In this document: positions 32,928-41,482 of the stretch, piece after piece | Position numbering within the stretch: position 1 is the stretch's first letter | How the letters are laid out: every line of letters begins with the position of its first letter | Assembly (NCBI RefSeq): GCF_014203605.1 | Contig: NZ_JACHJJ010000003.1 | Coordinates: 372,001 to 436,000 of the forward strand | DNA: 64,000 bases | From: Thiemannella venezuelensis | GTDB taxonomy: Bacteria; Actinomycetota; Actinomycetes; Streptosporangiales; Streptosporangiaceae | Direction: 5' to 3' | The notes under the pieces: generated by a model | The model's input: only the letters and a program-made list of their open reading frames with translations | Told to the model about the DNA's origin: nothing | The model's database searches: none | Position numbers and translations under genes: made by a program

Positions 32928-34330
32928 CAGATGCCGGTGGGGGTCATCGGCTGCATCAGGCGGCGCGCCGCCTCGGTGACGGAGCCCGACAGCGACGGGT
33001 AGACCGCGAAGGTGTGGGCGAGCTGGTCCACGGTGAGGCGCTGCTGCACGGCGACCGAGACCGCCAGGATCAGCTCGGAGGCGCGCGGGGCGACCACCAC
33101 GCCGCCGAGGATGATGCCGGTGTGCGGGCGGCAGAACAGCTTCACGAAGCCGTCGTGGAAGCCCTGCATCTTCGCGCGCGCGTTGGTGGCCAGCGGGAGC
33201 TTGACCACGTTGGCCTCGATCTCCCCGGCCTCGATCGCCTTCTGCGCCACCCCGACCGCGGCGATCTCGGGATCGGTGAAGATGTTGGAGGCCACGGTGG
33301 CCAGGCGGAGCGGCTGCACGGCCTCGCCCAGCGCGTGCCACACGGCGATCCGGCCCTGCATCGCGGCGACCGAGGCGAGCATCAGCACGCCGGTGCAGTC
33401 GCCGGCCGCGTAGACGCCGGGGGCGGAGGTGCGGGAGACCTTGTCCACCTGGATGAAGCCGCCCCGGTCGAGGGTGACCCCGGCCTCCTCCAGGCCGATC
33501 CCGGCCGTGTTGGGGACCATGCCGACGGTCATCAGGCAGTGGCTGCCCTCGGCGGTCCTGCCGTCCTCCAGCGTGACGACCACACCGTCGGCGGTGCGCT
33601 TGACCGACTCGGCGCGGGAGCGGCCCATGACGTTCATCCCGCGGCGCCGGTAGACCTCCTCCAGGACCTCGGCGGCGTCGGCGTCCTCGTTGGGCATCAT
33701 CCGGTCGCGCGAGGAGACGAGGGTCACCTCGGAGCCGAGCGAGCGGTAGGCGCCGGCGAACTCCGCGCCGGTGACGCCGGAGCCGACCACGATGAGGTGC
33801 TCGGGCAGCTCCTTCAGGTCGTACATCTGCCGCCAGGTGAGGATGCGCTCCCCGTCGGGCTCGGCGGTGGGCAGGATCCGCGGGGTCGCGCCGGTCGACA
33901 CGATCACGACGTCGGCCCGGATCGTCCGGTCGCCGGCCCGGACCACCTGCGGGTCCACCAGCCGGCCGGGGGCCCGGACCACCTCGACGCCCTCGGCGGC
34001 GAGCCGGGCCGCGATGTCGGCGGACTGCGCCTGGGCCAGCTCCTTGACCCGCCGGTTGACCAGCGGCATGTCCGCGACCGGGCTGCCGGCGTCGCCGTCG
34101 GGGCCTCCGGTGTAGTGCACGCCGAGGGCGGCGGCGTCGAGCAGCGCCTGCTTGCGCACGGAGGTCGCGATCAGGGTCTTGGACGGCACGCAGTCGGTGA
34201 GCACGCAGGCCCCGCCGGGGCCGTCCTGCTCAACCACGGTGACCTGGGCCCCCAGTTGGGCCGCCACCAGGGCCGCCTCGTATCCGCCGGGCCCGCCACC
34301 GATGATCACGATCCTTGTCACGTACCCCAT
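32927..34330 (-). CDS. lpdA: NAD(P)H-quinone dehydrogenase, LpdA-type flavoprotein
   Basis: The 467-residue flavoprotein-disulfide-reductase-fold protein has the FAD-binding GGGPGGYEAA, a second dinucleotide motif VVGSGVTGAEFAG and the FAD end motif VYAAGDCTG. The family signature DCVPSKT is present. Relatives such as mycobacterial LpdA (Rv3303c) lost the redox disulfide, but here both Cys42 and Cys47 remain in ACVLTDCVPSK. The C-terminal catalytic His-x4-Glu of lipoamide dehydrogenases is replaced by VYPSLSGS, so lipoamide activity is unlikely and quinone reduction more likely. ATG at 34330; a GTG at 34321 is an alternative. Confidence 0.88.
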   Translation of the reverse strand: MGYVTRIVIIGGGPGGYEAALVAAQLGAQVTVVEQDGPGGACVLTDCVPSKTLIATSVRKQALLDAAALGVHYTGGPDGDAGSPVADMPLVNRRVKELAQAQSADIAARLAAEGVEVVRAPGRLVDPQVVRAGDRTIRADVVIVSTGATPRILPTAEPDGERILTWRQMYDLKELPEHLIVVGSGVTGAEFAGAYRSLGSEVTLVSSRDRMMPNEDADAAEVLEEVYRRRGMNVMGRSRAESVKRTADGVVVTLEDGRTAEGSHCLMTVGMVPNTAGIGLEEAGVTLDRGGFIQVDKVSRTSAPGVYAAGDCTGVLMLASVAAMQGRIAVWHALGEAVQPLRLATVASNIFTDPEIAAVGVAQKAIEAGEIEANVVKLPLATNARAKMQGFHDGFVKLFCRPHTGIILGGVVVAPRASELILAVSVAVQQRLTVDQLAHTFAVYPSLSGSVTEAARRLMQPMTPTGI

Positions 34331-34468
34331 TGTCCCGCATCCGCGGACCGCGCCACCTCCCGGTCCCCCTCAGTGCGTTCCGAATCCGCGAAAACCACAG
34401 GAGACCGTGCACATCCGGAGAAAACCCGCGGCATGCCGCGGTGGGGTGAGCTTCCGGCTCCCGTGGAT

Positions 34469-34483
34469 TAGGCTTGCATGCCG
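34469..34483 (+). promoter_or_regulatory. Leaderless promoter of the gamma-glutamylcyclotransferase gene
   Basis: TAGGCT at 34469-34474 fits the actinobacterial TAnnnT -10 box, and the GTG start follows after eight bases with no ribosome-binding site. The purine nucleoside phosphorylase gene downstream has the same layout: TACGCT at 34971-34976, GTG at 34984. Confidence 0.5.
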
Positions 34484-34935
34484 TGCCTGTCTACGCCGCC
34501 TACGGCAGCAACATGGACCCCAAGCAGATGGCCCAGCGGGCCCCCCACTCCCCCATGCGGGGGTCGGGCTGGCTCCAGGGCTGGCGCCTGACCTTCAGCG
34601 GGGGCGACCACGGCTGGGAGGGCGCGCTCGCCACCATCGTCGAGGACGCTGCGGAAGAGGTCTTCGTCGTCCTCTACGACGTCCCCGAGTGGGACGAGAC
34701 CTCCCTCGACCAGTGGGAGGGCGCGATCCGGGGGATGTACCACAAGGTGCGCCTGCGCGTGCAGACCCTGGACGGCGAGGTCGTCGCCTGGTTCTACGTG
34801 CTCGACGGCTACGAGGGCGGCCTGCCCACGGCGCGCTACCTCGGGGTCCTGGCCGACGCCGCCGAGAACGCCGGGGCCCCCGACGACTACGTCAAGGCGC
34901 TGCGCGGCCGTCCCTGCACCTCCCTGGGCGGTTAG
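34483..34935 (+). CDS. Gamma-glutamylcyclotransferase-like protein
   Basis: The 150-residue protein opens VPVYAAYGSNMDPKQM. YGSNM is the substrate-binding loop of the GGCT fold, which releases 5-oxoproline from gamma-glutamyl compounds. The rest of the fold is visible as LYDVPEWDETSLDQWE and VVAWFYVLDGYEGGLP. The GTG at 34483 is chosen from the adjacent -10 box; a TTG at 34474 would add three residues. It is separated by 48 bp from the nucleoside phosphorylase gene, so they may be partly co-transcribed. The physiological substrate in mycothiol-containing actinomycetes is uncertain. Confidence 0.85.
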   Translation: MPVYAAYGSNMDPKQMAQRAPHSPMRGSGWLQGWRLTFSGGDHGWEGALATIVEDAAEEVFVVLYDVPEWDETSLDQWEGAIRGMYHKVRLRVQTLDGEVVAWFYVLDGYEGGLPTARYLGVLADAAENAGAPDDYVKALRGRPCTSLGG

Positions 34936-34983
34936 GCCGCGTCCCCGGCGTGATCGGCGACCCCGGCGAGTACGCTCGGTGAG

Positions 34984-35799
34984 GTGAGCAATGACCCTTA
35001 CGCAGACCCTTACGCACTCGCCACGGACGCCGCGACCGCGCTGAGGAGCGCCACCGGAGTCGACTCCTTCGACGTCGCGCTGGTGATGGGGTCGGGCTGG
35101 GTCCCGGCCGCCGACGCGATCGGCGAGACCGTCGCCGAGATCCCGGTGACCGACCTGCCCGGTTTCACGCCCGCCGCGGTGGCCGGCCACGCGGGGCGGA
35201 TCCGCGCCGTGCGGACCGCCTCGGGCGCGAACGCGCTGATCTTCCTCGGCCGCACCCACCTGTACGAGGGCCGCGGCGTCGAGCCCGTCGTGCACGGCGT
35301 GCGGACCGCGATCAAGGCGGGGGTCCGCACGGTCGTGCTGACCAACGCCGCGGGCGGCCTGCGCCCGGAGACCCAGCGGGTCGGCGAGGCGATCCTGATC
35401 AGCGACCACATCAACCTGACCGGGGCCAACCCGCTCAGCGGGGCCACCTTCATCGACCTCACCGAGGTCTACTCCCGGCGCCTGCGCACCCTGGTCCGCG
35501 AGGTGGAGCCCGGCATGGCCGAGGGCGTCTACATCGCCTTCCGCGGCCCGACCTACGAGACCCCGGCCGAGATCCAGATGTGCCGGGGCTTCGGCGGCGA
35601 CATGGTCGGCATGTCCACCGTGCTGGAGGCCATCGCGGCCCGCGAGGGCGGGGCCGAGGTGCTCGGCATCTCCCTGGTCACCAACCCGGGCGCCGGCCTG
35701 GTCGGCGAGCCGCTGAACCACCAGGAGGTGCTGGAGGTCGGCCGCGCCACCGCCACCCGGATGGGCGACCTCCTCGCCAAGGTCGTCGGCAAGCTGTAG
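34984..35799 (+). CDS. Purine-nucleoside phosphorylase
   Basis: The 271-residue protein is a trimeric-type purine nucleoside phosphorylase that converts inosine, guanosine and deoxy forms plus phosphate to base and (deoxy)ribose-1-phosphate. Key segments are LVMGSGWVPAAD (phosphate site), GRTHLYEGRG, LTNAAGGLRPE, GPTYETPAEIQM and VGMSTVLEAIAAREGG (base site), and SLVTNPGAG. The GTG at 34984 sits seven bases after a TACGCT box, so the message may be leaderless. The phosphosugar mutase gene follows by 106 bp, which would convert the released pentose-1-phosphate. Confidence 0.93.
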   Translation: MSNDPYADPYALATDAATALRSATGVDSFDVALVMGSGWVPAADAIGETVAEIPVTDLPGFTPAAVAGHAGRIRAVRTASGANALIFLGRTHLYEGRGVEPVVHGVRTAIKAGVRTVVLTNAAGGLRPETQRVGEAILISDHINLTGANPLSGATFIDLTEVYSRRLRTLVREVEPGMAEGVYIAFRGPTYETPAEIQMCRGFGGDMVGMSTVLEAIAAREGGAEVLGISLVTNPGAGLVGEPLNHQEVLEVGRATATRMGDLLAKVVGKL

Positions 35800-35905
35800 G
35801 CGCCCGCTCGCGCGGCCCCGCCCCCGGGGTGGGGAGCGGAGCCGCGGGCGGGCCGCAGGGACAACCGGCGGGGGCGCGGGTCCCCCGCCCAGAGCATGAG
35901 GTGAC

Positions 35906-37573
35906 ATGAGCAGCGATCTCGTACGGCTCGCGCAGGCCTGGCTGGCCCAGGACCCCGACCCGGAGACCCGGGCCGAGCTGGAGGCACTCCTTTCCGGCGG
36001 CGACGAGGCGGCGCTGCGCGACCGGTTCCAGGCCAAGCTGGAGTTCGGCACCGCCGGGCTCCGCGGCGAGCTGGGCGCCGGCCCCAACCGGATGAACCGG
36101 GTCACCGTCATGCGCGCCGCCGCCGGCCTGGCCGCCGTCCTCGGCCCCGGGCGGCACGTCGTCATCGGCTACGACGCCCGGCACAACTCCGACGTCTTCG
36201 CCCGCGACACCGCCGCCGTGCTCACCGGAGCGGGGCTGCAGGCGTCGCTGCTGCCCGCGCCGCTGCCCACCCCCGTGCTGGCCTTCGCCGTACGCCACCT
36301 CGGCGCCGACGCGGGCGTGACCGTCACCGCCAGCCACAACCCGCCCCGGGACAACGGCTACAAGGTCTACTGGGGCGACGGCTCCCAGATCGTGCCCCCG
36401 GTCGACGCGGAGATCTCCGCGGCCATCGACGCCGCCGGCCCGGTCTCCGAACTGCCCCTCGGCTCGCCGGAGGACCCCTCCTGGACCGACCTGGGCCAGG
36501 AGATCGTCGCCGCCTACCTGGACGCGGTGACCCTGCTCCCGCTCGGTGACGCCCGCGACCTGCGGGTGGCCTACACCCCGCTGCACGGCGTCGGCGGCGT
36601 CACGCTCACCTCCGCCTTCCTGGCCGCCGGGTTCGAGGGCCCGGTGACCGTGGAGGCCCAGGCCGATCCGGACCCCGACTTCCCGACCGTCGCCTTCCCC
36701 AACCCGGAGGAGCCCGGCGCGATGGACCTCGCGCTGGAGCTGGCCGGGCGGATCGGCGCCGACCTGGTGCTGGCCAACGACCCGGACGCCGACCGCTGCG
36801 CGGTGGGCGTGCCCCTGCCCGGCGGCGGGTACCGGATGCTCACCGGCGACGAGGTCGGGGCCCTCCTCGGCGAGCACGTGATCCGGCAGACCTCCGGCGA
36901 CCGGCTGGTGGCCACTACGATCGTCTCGTCGTCCCTGCTCGGGAAGATCGCCGCGGACTACGGCGTGCGCTACGCCGAGACCCTCACCGGCTTCAAGTGG
37001 ATCATGAAGGCCGGCTCGGAGCGCGGCGACGGCGGCGGCCTGGTCTTCGGCTACGAGGAGGCGCTGGGCTACAGCGTCGGCTCCGACGGAGGCCTGCCCG
37101 TCCACGACAAGGACGGCATCGGCGCGGCCCTGACCGTCGCCGGTCTCGCCGCCGGCGCCAGGCGCGACGGCCGCACGCTGCTCGACCTCCTCGACGACCA
37201 GGCCCGCCGGTACGGCCTGCACGCCACCTCCCAGCTCTCGGTCCGGGTGAGCGACCTCTCCCTGATCGCCGGCGCCATGGCCCGCCTGCGCGCCACCCCG
37301 CCGGCGGAGCTGGGCGGCCGCAAGGTCGAGTCGGCCGAGGACCTGAACCTGGGCGCCGGAGGCCTCCCGCCCACCGACGGCCTGCGCTACCTGCTCACCG
37401 GCGGCGCCCGCGTCGTGGTCCGCCCCTCGGGCACCGAACCCAAGCTCAAGTGCTACCTGGAGGTCGTCGTCCCGGTGACCGGGGAGGTCGCCGGGGCGCG
37501 GGCGCGGGCCGCCGAGGACCTGTCGGCCCTGAAGCTGGACCTGGCGGCCCTGCTGGACCTCGGGAGCGCGTAG
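35906..37573 (+). CDS. Phosphosugar mutase (phosphoglucomutase/phosphomannomutase/phosphopentomutase family)
   Basis: The 555-residue alpha-D-phosphohexomutase superfamily enzyme has the phosphoserine loop TVTASHNPPRDNGYK (Ser143), the metal loop NDPDADRCAVG, the sugar-binding segment GYEEALGY, and the phosphate loop RPSGTEPKLK. The length and GYEEALGY fit the PGM2/PgcA branch, which includes phosphopentomutases. Its position directly after purine nucleoside phosphorylase favours conversion of ribose-1-phosphate to ribose-5-phosphate in nucleoside salvage. A phosphoglucomutase role cannot be excluded. The ATG at 35906 follows GAGGTG. Confidence 0.9.
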   Translation: MSSDLVRLAQAWLAQDPDPETRAELEALLSGGDEAALRDRFQAKLEFGTAGLRGELGAGPNRMNRVTVMRAAAGLAAVLGPGRHVVIGYDARHNSDVFARDTAAVLTGAGLQASLLPAPLPTPVLAFAVRHLGADAGVTVTASHNPPRDNGYKVYWGDGSQIVPPVDAEISAAIDAAGPVSELPLGSPEDPSWTDLGQEIVAAYLDAVTLLPLGDARDLRVAYTPLHGVGGVTLTSAFLAAGFEGPVTVEAQADPDPDFPTVAFPNPEEPGAMDLALELAGRIGADLVLANDPDADRCAVGVPLPGGGYRMLTGDEVGALLGEHVIRQTSGDRLVATTIVSSSLLGKIAADYGVRYAETLTGFKWIMKAGSERGDGGGLVFGYEEALGYSVGSDGGLPVHDKDGIGAALTVAGLAAGARRDGRTLLDLLDDQARRYGLHATSQLSVRVSDLSLIAGAMARLRATPPAELGGRKVESAEDLNLGAGGLPPTDGLRYLLTGGARVVVRPSGTEPKLKCYLEVVVPVTGEVAGARARAAEDLSALKLDLAALLDLGSA

Positions 37574-37580
37574 CCGGCCT

Positions 37581-37603
37581 CCCGGGAAGGACCCGCTCCC
37601 GGG
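37581..37603 (+). terminator. Hairpin after the phosphosugar mutase gene
   Basis: CCCGGGA (37581-37587) pairs with TCCCGGG (37597-37603) around a nine-base loop, eight bases after the stop codon at 37573. Confidence 0.6.
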
Positions 37604-37645
37604 GAAACCACATTTGGCCCTCTCATGGGGGAGCCGATCGCCCGC

Positions 37646-37699
37646 GATGGTCTCGGCGGTGAGAGTCTCAGAGACGAGAGTCTCACGCCTGAGACCATC
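37646..37699. promoter_or_regulatory. Nested inverted repeat ending at the ribosome-binding site
   Basis: GATGGTCTC (37646-37654) is complementary to GAGACCATC (37691-37699). Within it GTGAGA (37659-37664) is complementary to TCTCAC (37680-37685), and TCTC/GAGA pairs continue inward. The outer arm ends one base before GGAGGA, the ribosome-binding site for the ATG at 37708. As DNA it could be a multi-dimer operator; as RNA a long stem-loop that holds the start region. The motif GTCTC/GAGAC occurs repeatedly inside. Confidence 0.75.
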
Positions 37700-37707
37700 G
37701 GAGGAAG

Positions 37708-39168
37708 ATGGGCCGGTTCATCGAAAGAGCCGCTGAGCTGGGAAGACTCCAGCGCGTCCTGGCCAAGGTGGAGAGCGGGCGGGCGGGGAGGCCGGGGCGG
37801 GCGGTCCTGGTCCGGGGCGCCCGCCAGGTCGGCAAGTCCCGGCTGGTGGAGGAGTTCGCCAGGCGCGCGGGCGTGCCGTACGTCTTCTACTCCGCCGCCC
37901 GCGGCGCGCCCGACCGGCAGATCCGGGACTTCCTCTCCGCGGGGGCGGCCTCGGGCCTGCCCGGCGCCTCCTCGCTGGCCGGGCGCTCCGCCGGGTCGTG
38001 GGAGGAGGCGCTGGAGACCATGGCCGACGCCGTCCCCCGGGACTCGCCGAGCCTCGTCGTCCTGGACGGGCTCCCCCTCCTGCTCGCGGGCGACCCCGGT
38101 CTTGAGGGCACCCTGCAGGTGGTGTTCGCCCGGGAGCTGTCCCGCCGCCCCGTGATGCTCGTCCTCATCGGCTCGGACCTGGCGGTGATGGAGGCGGTCA
38201 ACCAGCCGGGCAGGCCCTTCTACATGCGGGCCGCCGAACTGGTGGTCCACCCCCTCACACCGGCCGAGGTCGCGACGGCCCTGGAGCTGCCGGCGACCGA
38301 GGCCGTCGACGCCCACCTGGTCTCCGGCGGCCTGCCGATGATCTGCGCGAGCTGGCCGGACGGGCTCGCCGTCCGGGAGTACCTCCGCCTGGCCCTGGAC
38401 GACCCCGCCTCGGCCCTGGTGGTGGCCGGAGAGCGCGTCCTCGCCGCCGAGCTGGCGCCGGACGCGCAGGCGCGCGCCGTCCTGGACGCCGTCGGCGCGG
38501 GGCTGCGCACCCACTCCGCCATCGGCCGCGCGGTGCCCGAGGTCCCCAGGGCCTCCCTCAACCGCGCCCTGCAGCTCCTCGTGGACAGGCGGCTGGTCGC
38601 CGCGGACCTCCCGCTCGGCACCCGGCCGTCCCGCGAGACCCGCTACCGCGTCGCCGGCACGCACCTGGGGTTCTGGCTGCCGTTCGTCGGCCCCCGGCTC
38701 CCGGAGATCGAGCGGGGCCGGGGCGACCTCGCCCTGGCGCGCGTGCTCCGGTCGTGGGACGCCTGGCGGGGCGCGGCCGTGACGCCGCTGGTCCGGGAGT
38801 CCCTCCGGCGGATGCCGGGGCTGCCCCGGGGGACGGGCGAGATCGGCGGCTACTGGACCCGCACGGGCGATCCGGAGATCGACATCGTGGGGACGGACCG
38901 CGGGCCGGTCGGCGAGCGGATCACCCTGGTCGGCGCGGTCACCTGGCGGGAGGACCGGCCGTTCGACCGGCACGACCTGAGCGAGCTCATCGTCCGCCGG
39001 TCCAAGCTGCCCGGCGCGGGCGCCGGCGTCCCGCTGCTGGCCGTCTCCCGGAGCGGGACGACGACGGCGGAGGTCACCCTGGTCACCCCCGGCGACCTCG
39101 TGGCGGCCTGGCTCCCACGGGAGAGCCCTCCCCCGGGGAGCGCGCGACCGCCCGGCACCGCCGGATGA
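37708..39168 (+). CDS. AAA-type ATPase with C-terminal DUF234 (degenerate nuclease-like) domain
   Basis: The 486-residue protein resembles archaeal-type STAND/AAA ATPases. Walker A is GARQVGKS (37-44), Walker B SLVVLD (to Asp120), followed by sensor-region LIGSDLAVMEAV. A winged-helix part precedes a DUF234-like domain from about residue 370. There GDPEIDIVGTD retains the acidic D of a PD-(D/E)xK fold, but the usual E-x-K of ECKW is TLVGAVTW here, so nuclease activity is doubtful. The family lacks a settled function. The start follows GGAGGA directly behind a large nested inverted repeat, suggesting tight control. No partner gene is nearby. Confidence 0.82.
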   Translation: MGRFIERAAELGRLQRVLAKVESGRAGRPGRAVLVRGARQVGKSRLVEEFARRAGVPYVFYSAARGAPDRQIRDFLSAGAASGLPGASSLAGRSAGSWEEALETMADAVPRDSPSLVVLDGLPLLLAGDPGLEGTLQVVFARELSRRPVMLVLIGSDLAVMEAVNQPGRPFYMRAAELVVHPLTPAEVATALELPATEAVDAHLVSGGLPMICASWPDGLAVREYLRLALDDPASALVVAGERVLAAELAPDAQARAVLDAVGAGLRTHSAIGRAVPEVPRASLNRALQLLVDRRLVAADLPLGTRPSRETRYRVAGTHLGFWLPFVGPRLPEIERGRGDLALARVLRSWDAWRGAAVTPLVRESLRRMPGLPRGTGEIGGYWTRTGDPEIDIVGTDRGPVGERITLVGAVTWREDRPFDRHDLSELIVRRSKLPGAGAGVPLLAVSRSGTTTAEVTLVTPGDLVAAWLPRESPPPGSARPPGTAG

Positions 39169-39219
39169 CCCGGTCCGCGGGCCGGCCGGGAGACCGCCGG
39201 AGGCGGGTCCCGCGGCCCG

Positions 39220-39891
39220 TCAGCCGACGACGACGGCCGCCACCACCAGGGCGAGCGCGACGCCGAGGGCGGCCAGCGCGCTCGGCGCCCAGCCGATCCG
39301 CATCGTTCCGGATCCGGCCGCCGCGGCTCCGGTCCCGGCGGGACCGCCCGCGTCCGTGCGCTCCGGCCGGTCGGCGCCCCCGGCCCGCCGGGCGTCCCGG
39401 GCCCGCTCGGTGATCTGCTCGGCCACCCAGTCGGCGTGGGTCTTGCCCGCGAACGCCTCGGCCGCGGCCCGCTCCCCCTTGGTGAGCACCGGCTCGGTCG
39501 TGAAACGCCCCCTGCCCGGGGCGCCGGACTGCCCGCGCTTCGTGGCCGCGGCCCGCTCCCGGGCCGTGGTCTGCGGCGTCCAGCAGCGCACGACGCGGTC
39601 TCCGGAGGAGATGGTGATCGCGTGGGAGACCGTGACGTCGTCCACGCCCGCCCACGGGACGAAGGTGTTCCTGAGCGGGTTGCGGACCAGCACGCCGTCC
39701 GCGGTGAGCACGACCGCCGGACGCAGGCAGGTGACGAAGACCAGCGCCGTCAGCACCCCCAGCACCGCCCCCGCGACCATCGAGGGCGGCCCGCTGTAGC
39801 GGACGGCCAGATCGACGGCATTGGCCGCGGCGAACGCCACCCAGACCCAGCCCAGGACCAGCGCGAGCTTCGAGCGGAACACCTGCCTCAT
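39220..39891 (-). CDS. Membrane protein with PH-like domain
   Basis: This 223-residue protein has two N-terminal membrane helices (LALVLGWVWVAFAAANAV and a second ending LVFVTCL), a bacterial PH-like beta domain (PAVVLTADGVLVRNPLRNTFVPWAGVDDV), a charged spacer, and a third C-terminal helix (ALAALGVALALVVAAVVV). The VPWAGVDDV phrase is typical of actinobacterial PH-domain (DUF2581-like) proteins. The ATG at 39891 fits the first helix; codons upstream are in an Arg/Gly-rich non-coding frame. It lies 58 bp after adenosine deaminase on the same strand but is probably functionally unrelated. Confidence 0.82.
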   Translation of the reverse strand: MRQVFRSKLALVLGWVWVAFAAANAVDLAVRYSGPPSMVAGAVLGVLTALVFVTCLRPAVVLTADGVLVRNPLRNTFVPWAGVDDVTVSHAITISSGDRVVRCWTPQTTARERAAATKRGQSGAPGRGRFTTEPVLTKGERAAAEAFAGKTHADWVAEQITERARDARRAGGADRPERTDAGGPAGTGAAAAGSGTMRIGWAPSALAALGVALALVVAAVVVG

Positions 39892-39949
39892 CGCCCGCCC
39901 GCCTCCGCAGGCCGCGCCGGCGGCGCCGCCGCGCCCGTGGCCCGCTGCC

Positions 39950-41029
39950 TCACGCCTGCCACTTGAGCCGCGCGAACCCGGGCTTGATGACCCCGTTGAT
40001 GAGCGCAAGCCGGTCGTCGAACGGCAGGAACGCCGACTTCATCGCGTTGACCGTGAACCACTGCATGTCGTCCCAGTCGTATCCGAACGCCTCCGAGAGC
40101 TTGGCGAACTCCTCGGAGACGGTGGTCCCGCTCATCAGCCGGTTGTCGGTGTTGACCGTCACCCGGAAGTTGAGCCGGCGGAGCAGGCCGATCGGGTGCT
40201 CGGCGATGGAGGACGCGGCCCCGGTCTGCAGGTTCGACGTCGGGCACATCTCCAGCGGGATGCGCTTGTCGCGGACGTAGGCGGCCAGGCGGCCGAGCTT
40301 GGCGTCGCCGTCGCCGGACACCGCGATGTCGTCGATGATCCGCACGCCGTGGCCCAGCCGGTCGGCGCCGCACCACTGGATCGCCTGCCAGATCGAGGGC
40401 AGGCCGAAGGCCTCGCCGGCGTGGATGGTGAAGTGCGCGTTCTCCCGCTGGAGGTACTCGAACGCGTCGAGGTGGCGGGTGGGCGGGTAGCCCGCCTCGG
40501 CCCCGGCGATGTCGAACCCGGCCACACCGACGTCGCGGTAGCGGACCGCGAGCTCGGCGATCTCCATGGACCTGGCCTGGTGGCGCATGGCGGTGAGCAG
40601 CGTGCCCACTCGGATGCCCCGGCCCTCCGAGCCGGTCCTGAAGCCCTCCAGGACGGCCTCGATGACCTCCTCCAGGCTCAGCCCGGCGGAGGTGTGCTGC
40701 TCGGGCGCGTAACGCACCTCGGCGTAGACCACGCCGTCGTTCGCGAGGTCCTCCGCGCACTCGGCGGCGACCCGGACCAGCGACTCCCGCGTCTGCATGA
40801 CCCCGACCGTGTGGTCGAACGTCTCCAGGTAGCGCTCCAGCGAGCCGGAGTCGGACGCCTCGCGGAACCAGGTCCGCAGCGCGTCCGGGTCGGTCGTGGG
40901 CAGCCGGTCGTAGCCGGTCTCGCGGGCCAGGTCGACGATGGTCTCGGGCCGCAGACCACCGTCGAGGTGGTCGTGGAGCAAGACTTTCGGAGCCTGGCGG
41001 ATCTCTTCGAGAGTGGGTAGCTGGCTCAT
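39950..41029 (-). CDS. add: Adenosine deaminase
   Basis: The 359-residue amidohydrolase-fold enzyme deaminates adenosine and deoxyadenosine to inosine and deoxyinosine. Zinc ligands lie in LLHDHLDGG (His19, His21), the later [10 protein letters not shown] (His203 and catalytic Glu206), RLGHGVRI and [11 protein letters not shown]. The length is standard. The product feeds purine nucleoside phosphorylase at 34984. The ATG at 41029 is preceded by GAGATG context only, so the ribosome-binding site is weak. Confidence 0.95.
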   Translation of the reverse strand: MSQLPTLEEIRQAPKVLLHDHLDGGLRPETIVDLARETGYDRLPTTDPDALRTWFREASDSGSLERYLETFDHTVGVMQTRESLVRVAAECAEDLANDGVVYAEVRYAPEQHTSAGLSLEEVIEAVLEGFRTGSEGRGIRVGTLLTAMRHQARSMEIAELAVRYRDVGVAGFDIAGAEAGYPPTRHLDAFEYLQRENAHFTIHAGEAFGLPSIWQAIQWCGADRLGHGVRIIDDIAVSGDGDAKLGRLAAYVRDKRIPLEMCPTSNLQTGAASSIAEHPIGLLRRLNFRVTVNTDNRLMSGTTVSEEFAKLSEAFGYDWDDMQWFTVNAMKSAFLPFDDRLALINGVIKPGFARLKWQA

Positions 41030-41093
41030 CTCGCCATCCTAGTGTCAGGGGTCCGGTCAGCGGTTTTACAAGATCCGCCGAAAGCCCCGCGGG

Positions 41094-41447
41094 CTATTCG
41101 TCGCGGTTGGCCGTCTCGGGGGAGAAGGCGGGCAGGCAGACGGCGACGTACTCCGCGCCCTCGGTGCCGCAGCTGTAGCGGACCCTCTCCCCCGGCTCGC
41201 ACGCGAAGGCCTGCCCGGCGTGGACCTCGGTCACCCCGCCGTCGTGCTCGACGAGGACGGTGCCCCTGAGCACCAGGGTGTACTCGGCGAACTCCGGCGC
41301 CTGGGCGGGCTCGTCCCAGCCCGCCGGGGCCGTCATGTGGGCGATCGAGATCCGGTCGTCACCGCTGTTGACCCGGCCGACGTACTCGTCGATGATCTTG
41401 CCGCCCGGGACCGGGATCCGTGTCGCGTTCTCGATTTTCCGTACCAT
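41094..41447 (-). CDS. Small cupin-domain protein
   Basis: This 117-residue single-domain cupin has a beta-barrel pattern: EYTLVLRGTVLVEHDGGVTEVHAGQAFACEPGERVRY, covering both cupin motifs. The usual metal-binding histidines are largely absent from motif 1 (HMTAPAGWDEPAQ then FAEY), so it may not be a metalloenzyme. It lies 64 bp upstream of adenosine deaminase on the same strand and may be co-transcribed. The ligand is unknown. Confidence 0.75.
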   Translation of the reverse strand: MVRKIENATRIPVPGGKIIDEYVGRVNSGDDRISIAHMTAPAGWDEPAQAPEFAEYTLVLRGTVLVEHDGGVTEVHAGQAFACEPGERVRYSCGTEGAEYVAVCLPAFSPETANRDE

Positions 41448-41482
41448 CAGACCATTCTGTCACCGGCCCCGGTCCACCCCTC

